64,000 nt of DNA from Apium graveolens (taxonomy: Eukaryota > Streptophyta > Magnoliopsida > Apiales > Apiaceae), in the NCBI RefSeq assembly GCF_009905375.1, contig NC_133657.1, positions 42,954,192 through 43,018,191 on the forward strand, in the 5' to 3' direction. Positions 42,525-55,429 of the stretch are shown in pieces. Under the pieces are notes generated by a model. It did not search any database. It was given only the letters and a program-made list of their open reading frames with translations, and was not told where the DNA came from. The first letter of the stretch is position 1; every line of letters starts with the position of its first letter. The position numbers and the translations under genes were made by a program.

Positions 42525-44073
42525 ATGGCACCAAAAAGGAAAACCAGAAATGAGTCATCCAATGCCAATACCGAAGGCCAAAATAACAACCGCCACATGG
42601 ACCAAATGTTTCACCTGATGCAACAAGAGATGGTGATGATGCAGCAACAAATGCAGCAACAATAACAGTAGCTCCAGCAACAGATGTTATAGCAGCCACT
42701 TCGTCCAGAACCACAAGCACCACCAGTTGTACCTGTTGTTACCTTCAAATAGTTCCAGTCGGTAAACCCCCCATAATTTGAAGGTTCAGCAGATCTTACG
42801 AAGGCAAGTGTCTGGTTAAAGGAGATGGAGAAAGCATTTACTTTGGTTAAAGTGGAAGCAGATCAGAAGTCTGATTTTGCTAGTTACTTCTTGAAAGGGG
42901 AAGCTAATTACTGGTGGGAGTCCAAGAAAGCATTGGAAGGCGATGATGTAGTAACTTGGGATAAATTTACTGAACATTTTCTGGAAATTTATTTTCCCCG
43001 GTACATGAAGAACCTGATGGAAATTATGTTTATGGAGTTAAAGCAAAAAAAATTGTCGGTCACTGAGTATGAAGCCAAATTTACTGAATTGGCTAGGTTT
43101 GTTCCAGAGCAGGTAGATACTGATGAAAAGCGGGCTAAGAGATTCCAACAGGGATTGAAGCCGTGGATTCGTAGTAAAGTGGAAGTATTCCAGCTGACGA
43201 TGTATACAACCGTAGTTCAGAAGGCCATGATAATTGAAGGAGAAAGTGAAATGTCCCAAAAGGAAAAGGGACCATGGAGTTTTCAGAACCGTTCCAACAG
43301 GAGACCGGGATTTCAAGCCCGGACAAATACAAATATCAAAAGGACAAGACCAGGAAACCAGAGAACAGGTAATCATTTCCAAGCTCTGAATCAACACTGT
43401 AATAAGCTAAATGTCACGTGTTTTAAGTGCAAACATAAGGGACACTACTCTGGAGAATACCCAACAGGGAAAACAGAAGTCACTTGTTTCCGGTGCAGAA
43501 GAAAGGGACATATCGCTAAAGATTGTGGACGAACCACGATGACAGCTAGTATTCCAAGGGTTTTGGCATTACCTCCGCCACCACATCATAATCAACCTAG
43601 GGCAAGGACTTTTAACATGTCAATGAAAAAAGCTGTGCAGAGTCCCAATGTGGTTACAGGTACGCTTCCTGTGAATTCTGTAGATGCACAAGTATTGATT
43701 AATTCTGGAGCGACAAGATTTTTTATTTCTGAAGAATTTATTCATAAATTACATTGTGAAACTCAACGGTTGGACGAAACATTAATTATAAAGTTAGCAA
43801 ATAATGATCAAATTGCGGTAGACCGAGTGTGTCCAGGGTGCGATATCGAGATAACAAGAAATCACTTCTCAGTTGACTTGATACCTTTCAAGTTATGAGA
43901 ATTTGATGTTATTTTAGGAATGGATTGGTTAGCTGGTAATAATTCTCAGATCAATTGCGCAAACAAAAAAGTGAATTTGTGAACTGGAGAAAATGCAACG
44001 GTAATATTTAAAAACAAAAAAATAGAAGTAAAAGTTTTTAACAATGATGCAAACAAATCGATTGCTACACTAA
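42525..44073 (+). pseudogene. gag and protease of gypsy family B
   Basis: ATG 42525 (MAPKRKTRNESS) fits the frame of the long open part 42825-43898. The N-terminal Gln-rich region carries stops at 42663, 42669, 42690, 42750 and 42774. The capsid domain follows (LKGEANYWWESKKA, ITWDKF-like, YFPRY), then two zinc knuckles: CFKCKHKGHYSGEY, whose last Cys is Tyr, and an intact CFRCRRKGHIAKDC. The retropepsin reads INSGATRFFIS, where the catalytic Asp of DSG is Asn (43701-43703). Then TGA 43896 precedes EFDVILGMDWL. Most breaks are single C-to-T or G-to-A changes from expected Gln, Arg, Cys or Asp codons. A frameshift near 44070 leads to RT. Confidence 0.88.
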
Positions 44074-45480
44074 GGATGTAAAGTTTACTTAGCTTATATG
44101 TTGGATACGGAAAAAGAAAGTCCGAAGGTCGAAAACATTACCGTGGTGTGTGAATTTTTCAAGGTCTTTTCAGATGAACTTTCAGGATTACCTCCGGATC
44201 GAGAGATCGAGTTTACTATCGAATTGGCACCAGGTACTGAACCAGTTTCAAAATCTCCATATCGAATGACACCTGTTGAGATGAAAGAGCTGGCAACGCA
44301 ATTGCAAGATCTTTTTGATAAAGTAATCATAAGGCCTAGTTTATCCCCATGGGGTACACCGGTATTGTTCGTGAAAAAGAAAGACGGCAGTATGCGACTG
44401 TGCATCGATTATGATGAGCTGAATAAGTTAACTATCAAGAATAAATATACTTTACCACGAATCGATGATTTATTTGATCAACTGAAAGAAGCGGCATGGT
44501 TTTCGAAAATCGATTTAAGATTGGGATATCACCAGTTGATCAAGACGGAAGATATTCGTAAGACTGCTTTTCGAATGAGATACGGACATTACGAATTCCT
44601 TGTGATGGCGTTTGGACTGACCAATGCACCAGCGGCGTTCATGGAATTAATGAACAGGGTATTCAAAAAGTACTTGGATAAATTTATCATTATATTTATT
44701 GATGACATCCTGATTTATTCAAAGACTGAAGAGAGCATACAGAGCACCTGAGAATCACCTTGGAAACCTTGAGGAAGGAACAGCTTTATGCAAAGTTTTC
44801 AAAATTCGAAATCTGGCGAAAGGAAGTGCAATTTCTAGGTCACATAATCAGTATAGAGGTAATTCAAGTCGACCCAGCAAAAATATAAGCTGTTTTAAAT
44901 TGGGAAAGACCAAAGACCCCGACGAAAGTTAGGAGTTTCTTGGGATTAGCTAGTTATTACAGAAGATTTGTCAAGGACTTTGCAAAAATAGCCACTCCAT
45001 TGATCAACTTGACTCGGAAAAATAAAAAATTTGTATGGAATGAAAATTCTGAAGAGAGCTTTCAAGAATTAAAGAATCGACTAGTAACCGCACATGTGCT
45101 TGTATTACCAGATGATCAAGGAGACTTCTTCATTTACAGCGATGCTTCCTATCGAGGACTTGGATGTGTTTTAATGCAACACGGTAATGTAATCGCATAT
45201 GCTTCCAAATAACTAAAGCCTCATGAACAAAAATACCCAACACATGATTTGGAACTAGCAGCTATTGTGTTTGCGATGAAACTCTGGAGGCATTATCTTT
45301 ATGGTGAGAAATGTGAAATCTACACGGATCATAAGGGTTTGAAATATATTTTCACACAGAAAGAAGTCAATATGAGACAGCGTTACTGGCTAGAACTAAT
45401 TAAAGACTACGACGTATCAATCAACTATCATCCTGGTAAGACAAATATTATAGCAGATGCACTGAGTCGAAAGGAAATAT
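44074..45480 (+). pseudogene. reverse transcriptase and RNase H of gypsy family B
   Basis: RT motifs in order: [66 protein letters not shown] and the catalytic FIDDILIYS (about 44694-44720). A frameshift near 44733 moves into [15 protein letters not shown] and GLASYYRRFVKDF. RNase H shows [40 protein letters not shown] and [10 protein letters not shown]. Stops at 44887 (TAA) and 45210 (TAA) sit where Gln is expected. Domain order RT-RH-INT is that of Ty3/gypsy, and the motifs resemble Tekay/Del chromoviruses. Confidence 0.92.
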
Positions 45481-46471
45481 TGAATATGGTAACCTCTTCA
45501 GAAGAATTGATCAAGGAATTTAATAAATTGGAAATTAAAGTTCGTATGCCAGAAAGCTCCCCTGAAATGAACTACGCCATGACATTCCAACCAGAATTAT
45601 TGGAAAAGATAAGAAGGTATCAGGAGGAAATAATGGATCATGAAATTGACAATTTGATATGAGAAGAAATTACAAGCCAGAAAGATGACAAGGGAATCTT
45701 ACGAGTTGCTTCAAGAATCTGGATACCCAATATACCAGAACTGAAGGCAGAAATTTTGCGAGACGCTCATAGTTCTAGATATTCAATTCATCGTGGAAGC
45801 ACGAAGATGTATAGAGATTTGAAGGAAAACTTTTGGTGGCCAAACATGAAGAAAGAAATAGCGGAATGGGTCAGTAAATGTTACACGTGCCAACGAGTCA
45901 AAGAAGAACATCAACGTCCGAGCAACTTACTACAACTACTGGAGATTCCAGAATGGAAATGGGACATTTATCAATGGATTTCGTAATGGGACTTCCACAA
46001 ACCAGAGCAAACTATGATGCAATTTGGGTTATCATTGACAGACTAACAAAGTCAGCACATTTTCTCCCAATCAATAAGAGATTTTCACTTGACAAGTTAG
46101 TACATCTATATCTTAAGAAAATAGTGATGTGCCATGGAGTGCCTGTATCCATTGTATCTGATCGAGATCCATGTTTTAATTCTAGGTTCTAGAAATAATT
46201 TCAGAAATGCCTTGGTACTAAATTAAACATGAGCACCGCTTATTATCCACAGACGGACGGGCAAAGCGAAAGGACGATTCAAATAATTGAAGATATGCTA
46301 CGTGTTTGTGCAATAGATTTTGAAGGCAGTTGGGACGAACACTTACCACTAGTGGTATTCTCTTACAACAACAGCTATCATGCCAGCATTGGAATGCCAC
46401 CTTACGAAGCCTTATATGGAAGAAAGTGTAGATTACCTACATGTTGGGATAAAGTTGGAGAATGCAAAGTT
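45481..46471 (+). pseudogene. integrase of gypsy family B, N-terminal and core parts
   Basis: Zinc-binding part HSSRYSIHRGSTKMYRDL and CYTCQRVK, a frameshift near 45950, then the core: MDFVMGLP (Asp), [13 protein letters not shown] (Asp), YYPQTDGQSERTIQIIEDML (Glu), and SYHASIGMPPYEALYGRKC. Catalytic acids are kept. Stops at 46190 (TAG for expected Trp) and 46196 (TAA for expected Gln) fit deamination. Coding similarity ends at CWDKVGECKV where the MULE-like element is inserted, and it resumes at 61388. Confidence 0.9.
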
Positions 46472-46650
46472 GGGTTAAGTATCACTTTGGTCACTGAAAT
46501 GAGAGGCATGTATCAAAAGTTTCACTCTAGTAATCGGGGTATCACATTGTACCACTATAGTAGAGAATAATGACACACCGTCAGAGTTGACATGTTAACT
46601 TGACGGAAAATATAACGTCTCTGTCGTGGAAGCATATGTGGACACACGAG

Positions 46651-46656
<6 letters not shown>
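46472..46656 (+). repeat. left terminal inverted repeat of the MULE-like element
   Basis: Pairs with 61386-61287 and 47575-47480 read on the - strand, with scattered mismatches and small indels. Confidence 0.8.
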
Positions 46657-46693
<37 letters not shown>

Positions 46694-46746
46694 CCCCCCC
46701 TCTCTCGCTCCCTCCCTCCCTCTCTTACCCCCTCTCTCTCTATCGC
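46652..46746 (+). repeat. (CT)n microsatellite and C/CT-rich tract
   Basis: A run of about 19 CT units is followed by a poly-C run and imperfect CCCT/CTCT sequence. Ser/Leu-rich open frames across it are artefacts. Confidence 0.9.
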
Positions 46747-47479
46747 TCTCATTTTACCCTCTCTTTAGCTCTCTTTCTTACCCTCATACCCCATATAATA
46801 TATTGTTATATACATACATACAGATCGATTATGCTTGGACACGACTGCATCAATCATTCTTAGCTTTATCTCTCAAGAAATCATCTGAGTCGGGATGAAC
46901 CCGTCGAGCCCTTTTTCTGGCTAAACCCATACGATTGTGCTCGGTGTTTAGTCCAAACAGCACAACCAACATCCCAGTAACTCAATTAAATTACCACCCC
47001 TTCTAATGATGCCAGAATCTATGTTTCTGATCGGAAACTCCTTAAAATCGGCAAACTCGAACCTTTCCCAGTCAAAAATCGATTTCAGTAGTTCATGAAG
47101 AAGAATAGAAAATCTATTCAAAGTTCTCAAATAACCCTTAAACTCGACTTGTACCAATTAGCAACAAAATGAACGTGTAAACATCATAAATAGATTTATA
47201 GACAACATACAGAAGCTATTCATGAACTCAAAAACATCATAAAACCCCTAAAAATTAAAGTCCCAATTCAAGTCCATACCGATGAACAATAAAATTAAAA
47301 ACTACTTGACCTTATTCTGATCCCAATTACATGTACCCTTTTCATATTATGTATATATATATGTATACATATTTTGTTTATTTTAATTATTAGATAAAAC
47401 AAATTCAGTGAGCTTCTTCAATGTGTTTTTTGGATTTTTTTATAGTTACTAATTGTTTATGTGGGGTTTGTTTGATAAT

Positions 47480-47575
47480 TTAAAGTGCGTCCATGTGTGT
47501 GTCCATGAATGCTTCCACGACACTGACGTTACATTTTCCGTCAGGTCAACAGGTCAATTCTAACGGTGTGTCATT
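47480..47575 (-). repeat. right TIR of the MULE-like element, inner part
   Basis: Reverse complement matches about 46570-46656 (core GACGGAAAATRTAACGTC). It is cut at TCATT by the family A insertion. Confidence 0.8.
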
Positions 47576-50500
47576 TGTAACACCCCCAAATCCGGGGTCC
47601 GGGATCCGGGTTGTCACGAGTTCCATTTCCCTTAGTAACACCCAATCTTAATAAACAATCAACTACTTCGTACTGCGACCCCACAATATACACACACACG
47701 CCACAAGTTATAGTCTCAGAGATGAATACCAAAAATAACACAAGTCATTTTATTCCACATTATAAGCCATTACACCTCAAGAGGGTTTCTGAATAAATTT
47801 ACATTTCTTTATCATTATTACAATTCATATAGATACATAAGTCCGGTACAACAAAAGTTGAAAGCCTAGCCTACTGGTAGCTCCTACCTCAGCTACAACG
47901 GCATCAACGCCTACAGAAAACTGCGGAACATTTCCTAACCACTCACGAATTGGGAGCTTGATCCTGTTCATCTTGTCTATCTGTTGTTGTGTGATGAAAG
48001 AAGAAAGCAAGGGTGAGCAATAAGCCCATCAAAATAATATGTAGAATAATTAACAATATATGAGCATTCTCATAGTACTCGTGAAAGTCTTGGTCAAAAG
48101 AAATGAACCAAGTTTGATCTCTTATGCGACCAAGTCGCAAAATATTCAGTATATATACATATATACTTTTCACAATCTTTGAAATTCTCTAACCTGTATA
48201 ATATACACAGAGTTCCAGTTTATAACTGTACAAAAATATCGTTGCAAGGTGATCTCATATATCTAACCTTGTCTCAACATTTTTCTGAAATTTTTTGTCA
48301 TGCATAAGATAATCAATAACCAGATATAAGTTGAAAAGAGGAAGTTACAAGATACCCCAATATACTTATATCTTTCCCAAATACTACTTGAACTACCACC
48401 GTTCAAGTTATAATCAGTTTCAAAAGTTCATCACCCTGATGAGACTACAAGATAAGACTTAAATAGATTCAATCTTTGAAATATCATTTGAAAGAAATGA
48501 AGTTACGAGATACTTCATTAAGTCCCAATATATATATACACCTATATATATACATTTCATACACTCCTTGAAAACCTCTGTTATGAAAATTATAAACAGA
48601 GTTGCAATATCCAAAGAATTTGGAAAAACAGAATTTTGGCATAAACCTGATATCTTGCTGATCAGGCAAAGATACCAATTAAGTCACCTTTTCTACTAGT
48701 AGATGGATGAATCCCCCACTGGTCATCACCCTGGCCACATTAGGGCCTTATGCTGGACTGCCACTCAGCCACTTTCGCATTGATGGACTCCCACTGAGCC
48801 ACTTACACTTTCATGGACGCCCACTGAGCCCATGTTGCTTATGCCGACTCAATAGATGGACTTACTTCCCGAACGTTGGGTAAGTAATTAATTCATTTAT
48901 CAAAGCAGCAACCTCGTTGCGAATATAAAATACACCATAGAGCCGGATTCCTCAGGTTTTGAGCGAGTATTTAAATCCCCTTTTAAAGGAAGATCTTAAA
49001 TATAAAATTGAGTTTTGGGATCCGCTCTAACCTTTAAAATCATTTTGAAGACTCGAAAACATTTTTAAGAATGTTTGGAGTAATGCTGATTTAATGAAAT
49101 AAATCAGTCCCGATATATTAGAAAATATATGAATATTATCATTTAAATAATATTCCCATAAAGGATATTCTCTATAAAAATAATTGAAGTAGAAGTTTTA
49201 AAACTCATACTTGAAATTAATAATAAATAACCAAAGATATACTTATATGAAATCACGATCTTTATTTGAATAATCGAAAATAAGTTTGATTATCGAAATA
49301 TTATTTTTTAATAAAATAAAGAATATTATTTAAAAAAATAAGCGGAGTCATACGTCCTCGAATGAATATTCAAAATAATATTCATTTAATAAATTAAGCG
49401 GAATCATAAGTCCTCGAATGAATATTCAAAATAATATTCATTTAATAAATTAAGCGGAGTCATAAGTCCTCGAATGAATATTCAAAATAATATTCATTTA
49501 ATAAAATAAATTTATCGAATAAACCTTATTCGATTAATAGTTTTGAAAACTATATATATATATATATATATTATACTCGGGAACTTCGACTCCCGGTTTA
49601 GAAAATGTTCACCTTTGGGTCCCCTATACCAAGGGTATACGCAACTACTGCTTATCTCTAGCATATGTATTATGCAACTTATAAGCTTTTGAATCAACAA
49701 TTAGATATCAAGATTACAAAACAGGCATGCATATAAATATCATATCACATGCTCCAATATATCGCAAGACTTTACTAATAATAATCATGCACTTATCACA
49801 AGATAATGTATATACATATATACATCCCAACAACAGTATAACGGGTAGAAAACTTGCCTGAGTGTTCCCGGATAGACTTAAGCTTAGAGTGGGTCCGATA
49901 ACCTATGAAAAACAATATAAGTCGGAATTAAACCCCGATCGCTTAAGAAACTAGACTTTAACCAATTAGACTCTAACGTTTGCTTATGGTCACTTCTACG
50001 CTTAACGAATCACATAGGTCGCTCGAGTACCCTCGGCTCCACCATTTTTAATAAATTAACCATTAAGAATTTTAAGGCGATTCTTTCAGGAGTACCCTAC
50101 CAACTGCCTAATCCACTTTAAAAAATTGTTTCATACCCCAATTAGTCATTTAAGGGCCTTAACCATGGTTTCAAAGTAAGGCGAGGGGTAAAGGTTCGTT
50201 CGCGAAACGCCGTTACTTAAAACGGTCGTTTCTCCTAAACCGTACATCGGATTCAAGCGAACTACATACCAAAATGAAGCTTACGACACTATCTAGCTAA
50301 ACATGGAAAAGTTACAGATTAGTCAGTGAGTTATCTGGTCCGATATTCATGTACAACAGTCTAAGGAAAACGGGCATTACGACGGCTATGTTTACGAGTT
50401 TTCCAAGTTTCTCACTACACCAAAACCTCACCAAACAACCCACAATTATTAACACATCAAAACCTCAACTAAATAATACTATACCAGTCCTTATTCTCCA

Positions 50501-51630
50501 GATTCTTCATCTCAACCAACTACAATCAAGTTCTATTAACTATAACAAGATTCATTCACCAAATCACTCCAAAGTCAAATCAAACTACTAATAATCAAAG
50601 ATCATGCTTTCATTTAGAAAACCAACCATCAAACTCACTAATAATCAAAGTAAAGGCAAGGGTTTGAAGTTTATACCTTCCTTGGGAGGTGTTAAGTTGC
50701 TAGGAAGCCTTAGGGAGCCTCCTACAAGCTTGATCTTTCCAAAGAAATCAAGAACACAAAGTTTGGCTTTGAAGTTTCTAAAAGTCCAGTTGAAAGAACT
50801 GTAAATATGAGGGTCTTACCATACTTATTTGGACGAGAAACAAGAGTTGTAGGCCATCTCAATACCTTTCCAACGAGCTATAGAACACAACATTTGAGTG
50901 AGTATTGAAGGAGATATGGCAGTTTGAAGTTGCTGGGTTTGTTTTGGCCGAGATCTTTGTTCTTGGAAGCAAAAGTCAACTCTCCTTCTTTTTGTTTTAT
51001 GAAATAATGCTTGGTTGCTTCTCTTTTTGTCTTAACAAATGATATAAATTTTTTTACCATGGTTAATTTTGCATGGTCCAAAATCAACCAACAAAACAAA
51101 ATCCCTTTGTCATGCTTATGTCATCAAGCTTATGTCATCTTTTAACACTTGTCTTCCCTTTGTGGTGTGATGACATCATCACCCACTAACCTCTTTGATT
51201 AACCCTTAATTACTTGGCTAATGACTGCTTATCTGTTATACGGTTCGTTTAACTTTCCTTCTCGTTCGTCGTATGAGGGATCATATCCAGGATCTTATTA
51301 TTTGGGTTCCCCTAAACCTTTCTCAATATTTTATATTCCTTTTATGATCCTCTCTTATAATCCTTGAATTTAAATCCTTTTAATCATGTTAGCTTATACT
51401 CAATTCTTTCGGTATCTGGTGGATTTTCGGGAAAAATCAAAGTGTCCGGATTCGAATTCTGACGACCTTTACATACACTCATTTACTTTATGGAATACCA
51501 ATACGATCTCAGAGTTTCCATAACAGTACTCCTATATAGTGTTGTCTGATAATTTTCCTTAATCATCATCATCAGCAAAAAGGTACTATTCATCAGTGTT
51601 TCAAAAATTCCAAAAATTGGGGTTATTACA
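47576..51630 (-). repeat. 3' LTR of gypsy family A, copy 2 (4055 bp)
   Basis: On the - strand it starts TGTAATAACCCCAA and ends GGGGGTGTTACA. Closely similar to 57207-61286 and inverse to 126-4151. It contains three copies of the GAATATTCA tandem unit (49338-49510) and a TA run near 49550. Confidence 0.92.
49338..49510 (-). repeat. tandem unit of about 57 bp, 3 copies, in LTR A copy 2
   Basis: Units share AAGCGGARTCATAAGTCCTC and then GAATGAATATTCAAAATAAT. Copy 1 of the LTR has two units. Confidence 0.85.
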
Positions 51631-52440
51631 GTCTCACCTTCTTAAAAGGATTCCGTCCCGGAATCAGATAGAAAATGAATAGGGTTACTTTCTTAGCATT
51701 GCACTTTCTAACTCTCAAGTCAATTTTCCATATTGTGGTTCTACCACCAAACTCTGACTAGTTTGATAACCCTTCTCCTAAGTACTTGTTCATTTTCGAT
51801 CTATAACCCTTACTAGTTGCTCCATATAGGTCAACTCTGGTTGCATGTCTAGGCGCTCGTATTCTCCTATGTGTCCGACATGCGGATTATGCTTCCTTAA
51901 TATTGATACGTGGAACATGTTATGAACTTGCTGCAGGTTCGGGGGTAGGGCTAGTTCATTTGATAACTTCCCAATACATCATAATATATCTAAGGGTCCT
52001 ACAAATCGTGGACTTAGCTTTCCTTTCTTTCCGAACCTCATCGATCCTTTCCAAGGGTTTCCAAGGGGATACCTTTAACAACACTAGGTCCCCTATTTCA
52101 TACTCTTTGTTCTTTCGAGTCAAATCAGCATACTCCTTCTGTCCATCCCAGGGTTGCTACCAGTCGTCCTCTGATTAGATCCACTATGTCTTTGGTCCTT
52201 TGGACCACTTCGGATCTGAGCATCTTGCGCTCTCCAACTTCATTCCGATACAAGGGAGATCAGTATTGCCTTTCCTAAAGGGCCTCATAAGGCGTCATCC
52301 TGATACTGACATAAAACCTATTATCGTAAGAAAACTCAATCCGTGCTAAGTGCTCATTCCAAATTCTTCCAAGTCTATCGCACAGACTCTCATCATAGCT
52401 TCTTGCGCTATAGGTTTTTCTTCTCAATACCCACTCTTTT
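51631..52440 (-). pseudogene. integrase C-terminus and chromodomain remnant, family A
   Basis: In broken frames the - strand reads HLARIEFSYDN, SIRMTPYEAL, NEVGERKML and VQRTKDIVDLIRGRL (52190-52360), then traces of the GPY/F module and the RDGI-type tail before the purine tract at 51631-51650. The order matches chromovirus integrase ends, as at 1-92. Confidence 0.7.
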
Positions 52441-55429
52441 CTAGTTCGTAGTCATTATTATCTTCCGTATATAATACTCTACTGGTTACACTTTTGCTCA
52501 TTAGCATTCTATAACCTTTTAATAATTGTGTCAACCTTAGTATCACGAACGCGTTAGATTCGGAATACCACCGCACTGATACAACTTCCTTTCTAGTTGC
52601 TTCCATCTTCGAAAGCTTGATCCATCATATAGAAGTAAAAGATTTTATTGACAGATCACTATGATCATGAACACTTGTTACATCACATAGTTAGTACAGA
52701 AGGTGGCCAGCCTTTAGTGCTTGACAAGCAATTAAACAATAGATGGTATCCTACTAGGCTTCTGTCACACAGATAGATAGTCATTCGACAATACCTCCCC
52801 TTCTGGAAGGGTTGTTCTTACCAGCTTATACAAAATGAAAAGGAGAGAAAAGAACGAATTGAAGAGAATTGTATATATTATAAATATACTGCCATAAAAT
52901 ATCTGGCTTGGAAATTACCTCTGAACTATAGAGGTTTGTCATAGGAGAACAAAACATATATGTATATATATCAACATCAAGTATTATAACATCGTATTTC
53001 ACGTGTCTGAATATTTACTATTCCGTCCATCATTCTATGGACCCATGTTCTTGCTCGAGCTTATAAACAATCACCGTTAAAACTCCCTCGTCAGCGAAAA
53101 TCGAATCTGGGATTTCATTCTAGACCTCCTCGTTACTAGAATTTTATGATTACACCGCAACCTTCCTCGTATAGTAATACGCCTCTCTATTGATAAGAAG
53201 AAATAAATATTCAATAGGTAGATAATCGACTTAATTAGTCTATCAATGATAACTTATACATCACCACGACCCGATTAGTGGTACTTAATCTCAACATCCA
53301 TTACCATACAACTCTCGCGGTTGTAATCGGCTCATTATTCAAAGAATCATTGACGCATTACTATAGTCCACCACGGACCTACGGTAGTCATTCGTTTTCC
53401 TTGGAATCTTAATAGCTAACCATACGGAGTCCATACCTGTCGTATCGAATTCTTCTAAGGAGGTAACATGATCACCGCTCATGATTCATGAAGAACACTC
53501 CTGAACTTGACGCACATATGACATGAAGCAGATAAAATTTCAGAAGAGTTTCAATGAAAGCAACGATAGCAGGTTAATACCATTATTAACCATATGTCTT
53601 TATTAGTAGACATGAAGCTCAAAGGTTCATTTAGTCCTCTCGTAACATGGTCCTGGCTTATCTCAAGATAGGACCTTCTAAAATAGATAGCCCGCTCACA
53701 GTGCTAACATGAATTAAATCTTTACCAAACTACTATTATGGTTGAGTATCGTACAATCATCAGAAGAAATGTCAATCTTTCAAACCATAATACAACCTTC
53801 ACGGCTTTAACCATCGTCACTGTATTCCTCTGGCACGTGTGCTTATAATTGTCCTCTTACACTTAAAGTGTCGGCCACCTCTTTGACCTTTCCTGATAGT
53901 AAAATTTCCTTATAATCAATGTCATTTTTTTTAACCACCTCCAAATAAATTTTCTACCTCATTTCAATCACTGCTTATGTGAAAATGTTTTTCTTAAGTC
54001 CTGGTGAGAAGAAAAAAATCACCATTTTTTTCCATAAGTCATTGCCTTAGTCTTTAGATGTGAACATTGCCGCGACTGACTCACGATCATACTTATGACG
54101 TCTCTTATCTTGGGTCCTTCTTGTTTTCACCAATCTCGACCCTCATTGGGTCGATCTATACTTTCTCATGGTTCAACACGTGCTCCACCTGGCATTATTA
54201 TAATTACGTCATATTTCCTTTATCAAAATTTCTATTCTTGAGAACTTTGAATATTACCTTTCTCCTTGTAAAACCTCTAAGGTTATCCTTAAATCCTTCA
54301 GTAGGTACACCCTAGGCACAGGGCATATCAATATACCATTTACTAATACCAGAATCATTGTCTATATACTTCTGAAAATTTCTCCACTGATCCTTAAAGG
54401 TTGTTGTTACCTTAATCTTTTCCAATTCATATTGTCAAAACTCATGCTGTCCTTATTAAGGGCGAAATACCAACCCTTATACATTCCCCTAGGGTTCATC
54501 TCAAGTTATTGAGGTTATATCCTTAATTCCACCTTTAAAAAGGTACTTGCATCCTTACATGGATAAATAAAGTCATATATCCCTGATAAGGGTATCTTAT
54601 TCAATCATTTCCACCTCGATAGTCTATACCTAATTTCACAATAGCATCCTTATTCAAGTTAAGGTCAATCCACATTGCCTCCAAAAGATAAAAATGGTTA
54701 TCCACTTTTCTTTTCTGATTTGGTAATGATCACATGGATGTTCTGGAAGATATAGGTCATGTTCAACGTGAACTTCTTCTTAATAAATCCTTATTTACTT
54801 TTGTTGTTTATCTCAACAGTCATCTCAATGTTGGGATATCTTTCATACCTGGCGTCTCCCTTTCTGGGTATCATGCCCCTGGTCTTACACTTCACATTCT
54901 TGAAGGTCACTTCCTTCATCCAATTTTCCTAATTTCTTACTTTCTTGTCTCCTCACTCTATCCGCGTCTCATTGTTTATCCTTCGAACTATCTCAAGATT
55001 TCCCCGAATCCTCCCAACTTAATGGGGATAAAATATATGTATCTCTTATACCTTCAACCATCAATTTTAACTCATGGTAAATCACCCTCATCCTGACGAT
55101 TACATACTTTTCTATTTCTATTGCTACGAGTCTTTAGGGTTTCCTCATACCCAACTCCCTTATCATTCCTCAAACTCTATTACCTTTATATTCCTTTTCA
55201 CTTCAGTTTCTTTTTATTTTCCTTTCTCTTATCATTATTTCATGAACCAACACAACATAAGCATTGATTTCAAACATCCTGTCATTCTGGATTCGTGTCC
55301 TCAGAACGAATCTTGACAACTTTTATAACTTAGATTCATAATTCATCATACTCGTCTGCCTTTGTTCTGGCTCTAAAGCTTTTACACTATCTCCATAACC
55401 TTGGGAAGTACTATCCTGAAAACAATTGA
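52441..55429 (-). pseudogene. strongly decayed interior of family A
   Basis: About 3 kb with stops in every frame. Short - strand stretches look pol-derived (a VADTLS-like phrase near 53880, DSVWLAIKIPRKTNDYR near 53400), but none is certain. No intact domain. Confidence 0.45.

Larger units (their letters stand above)
46472..47575. mobile_element. MULE-like non-autonomous DNA transposon, left arm and body
   Basis: Begins GGGTTAAGTATCACTTTGGT. The first about 185 bp (46472-46656) reappear inverted, first at 61386 down to 61287 and then at 47575 down to about 47480. This shows a long terminal inverted repeat whose right arm was split by the family A element. Flanks 46462-46470 and 61387-61395 agree at 7 of 9 bases (ATGCAAAGT against ACGCAAAAT), consistent with a 9-bp duplication. 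The body of about 750 bp has a CT microsatellite and no transposase motif. Long TIRs plus about 9-bp duplications point to Mutator-like elements. Confidence 0.75.

Noticed and set aside
43038..43397. 119-codon - strand frame opposite family B gag
   Set aside because: Antisense shadow. The + strand has clear capsid motifs and zinc knuckles.
46600..46898. Ser/Leu-rich open frames of 87 and 90 codons
   Set aside because: They are the translation of a CT microsatellite inside the MULE-like element.
47825..48010. 61-codon frame MLSSFITQQQIDKMN..., also present at 3716-3898 and 57456-57641
   Set aside because: It is kept in all three family A LTRs simply because they are copies. Many amino-acid changes between copies argue against constraint.
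50349..50591. Asn/Pro-rich frames in LTR A (also 59968-60240)
   Set aside because: Within LTR sequence, low-complexity composition, no start context or family similarity.
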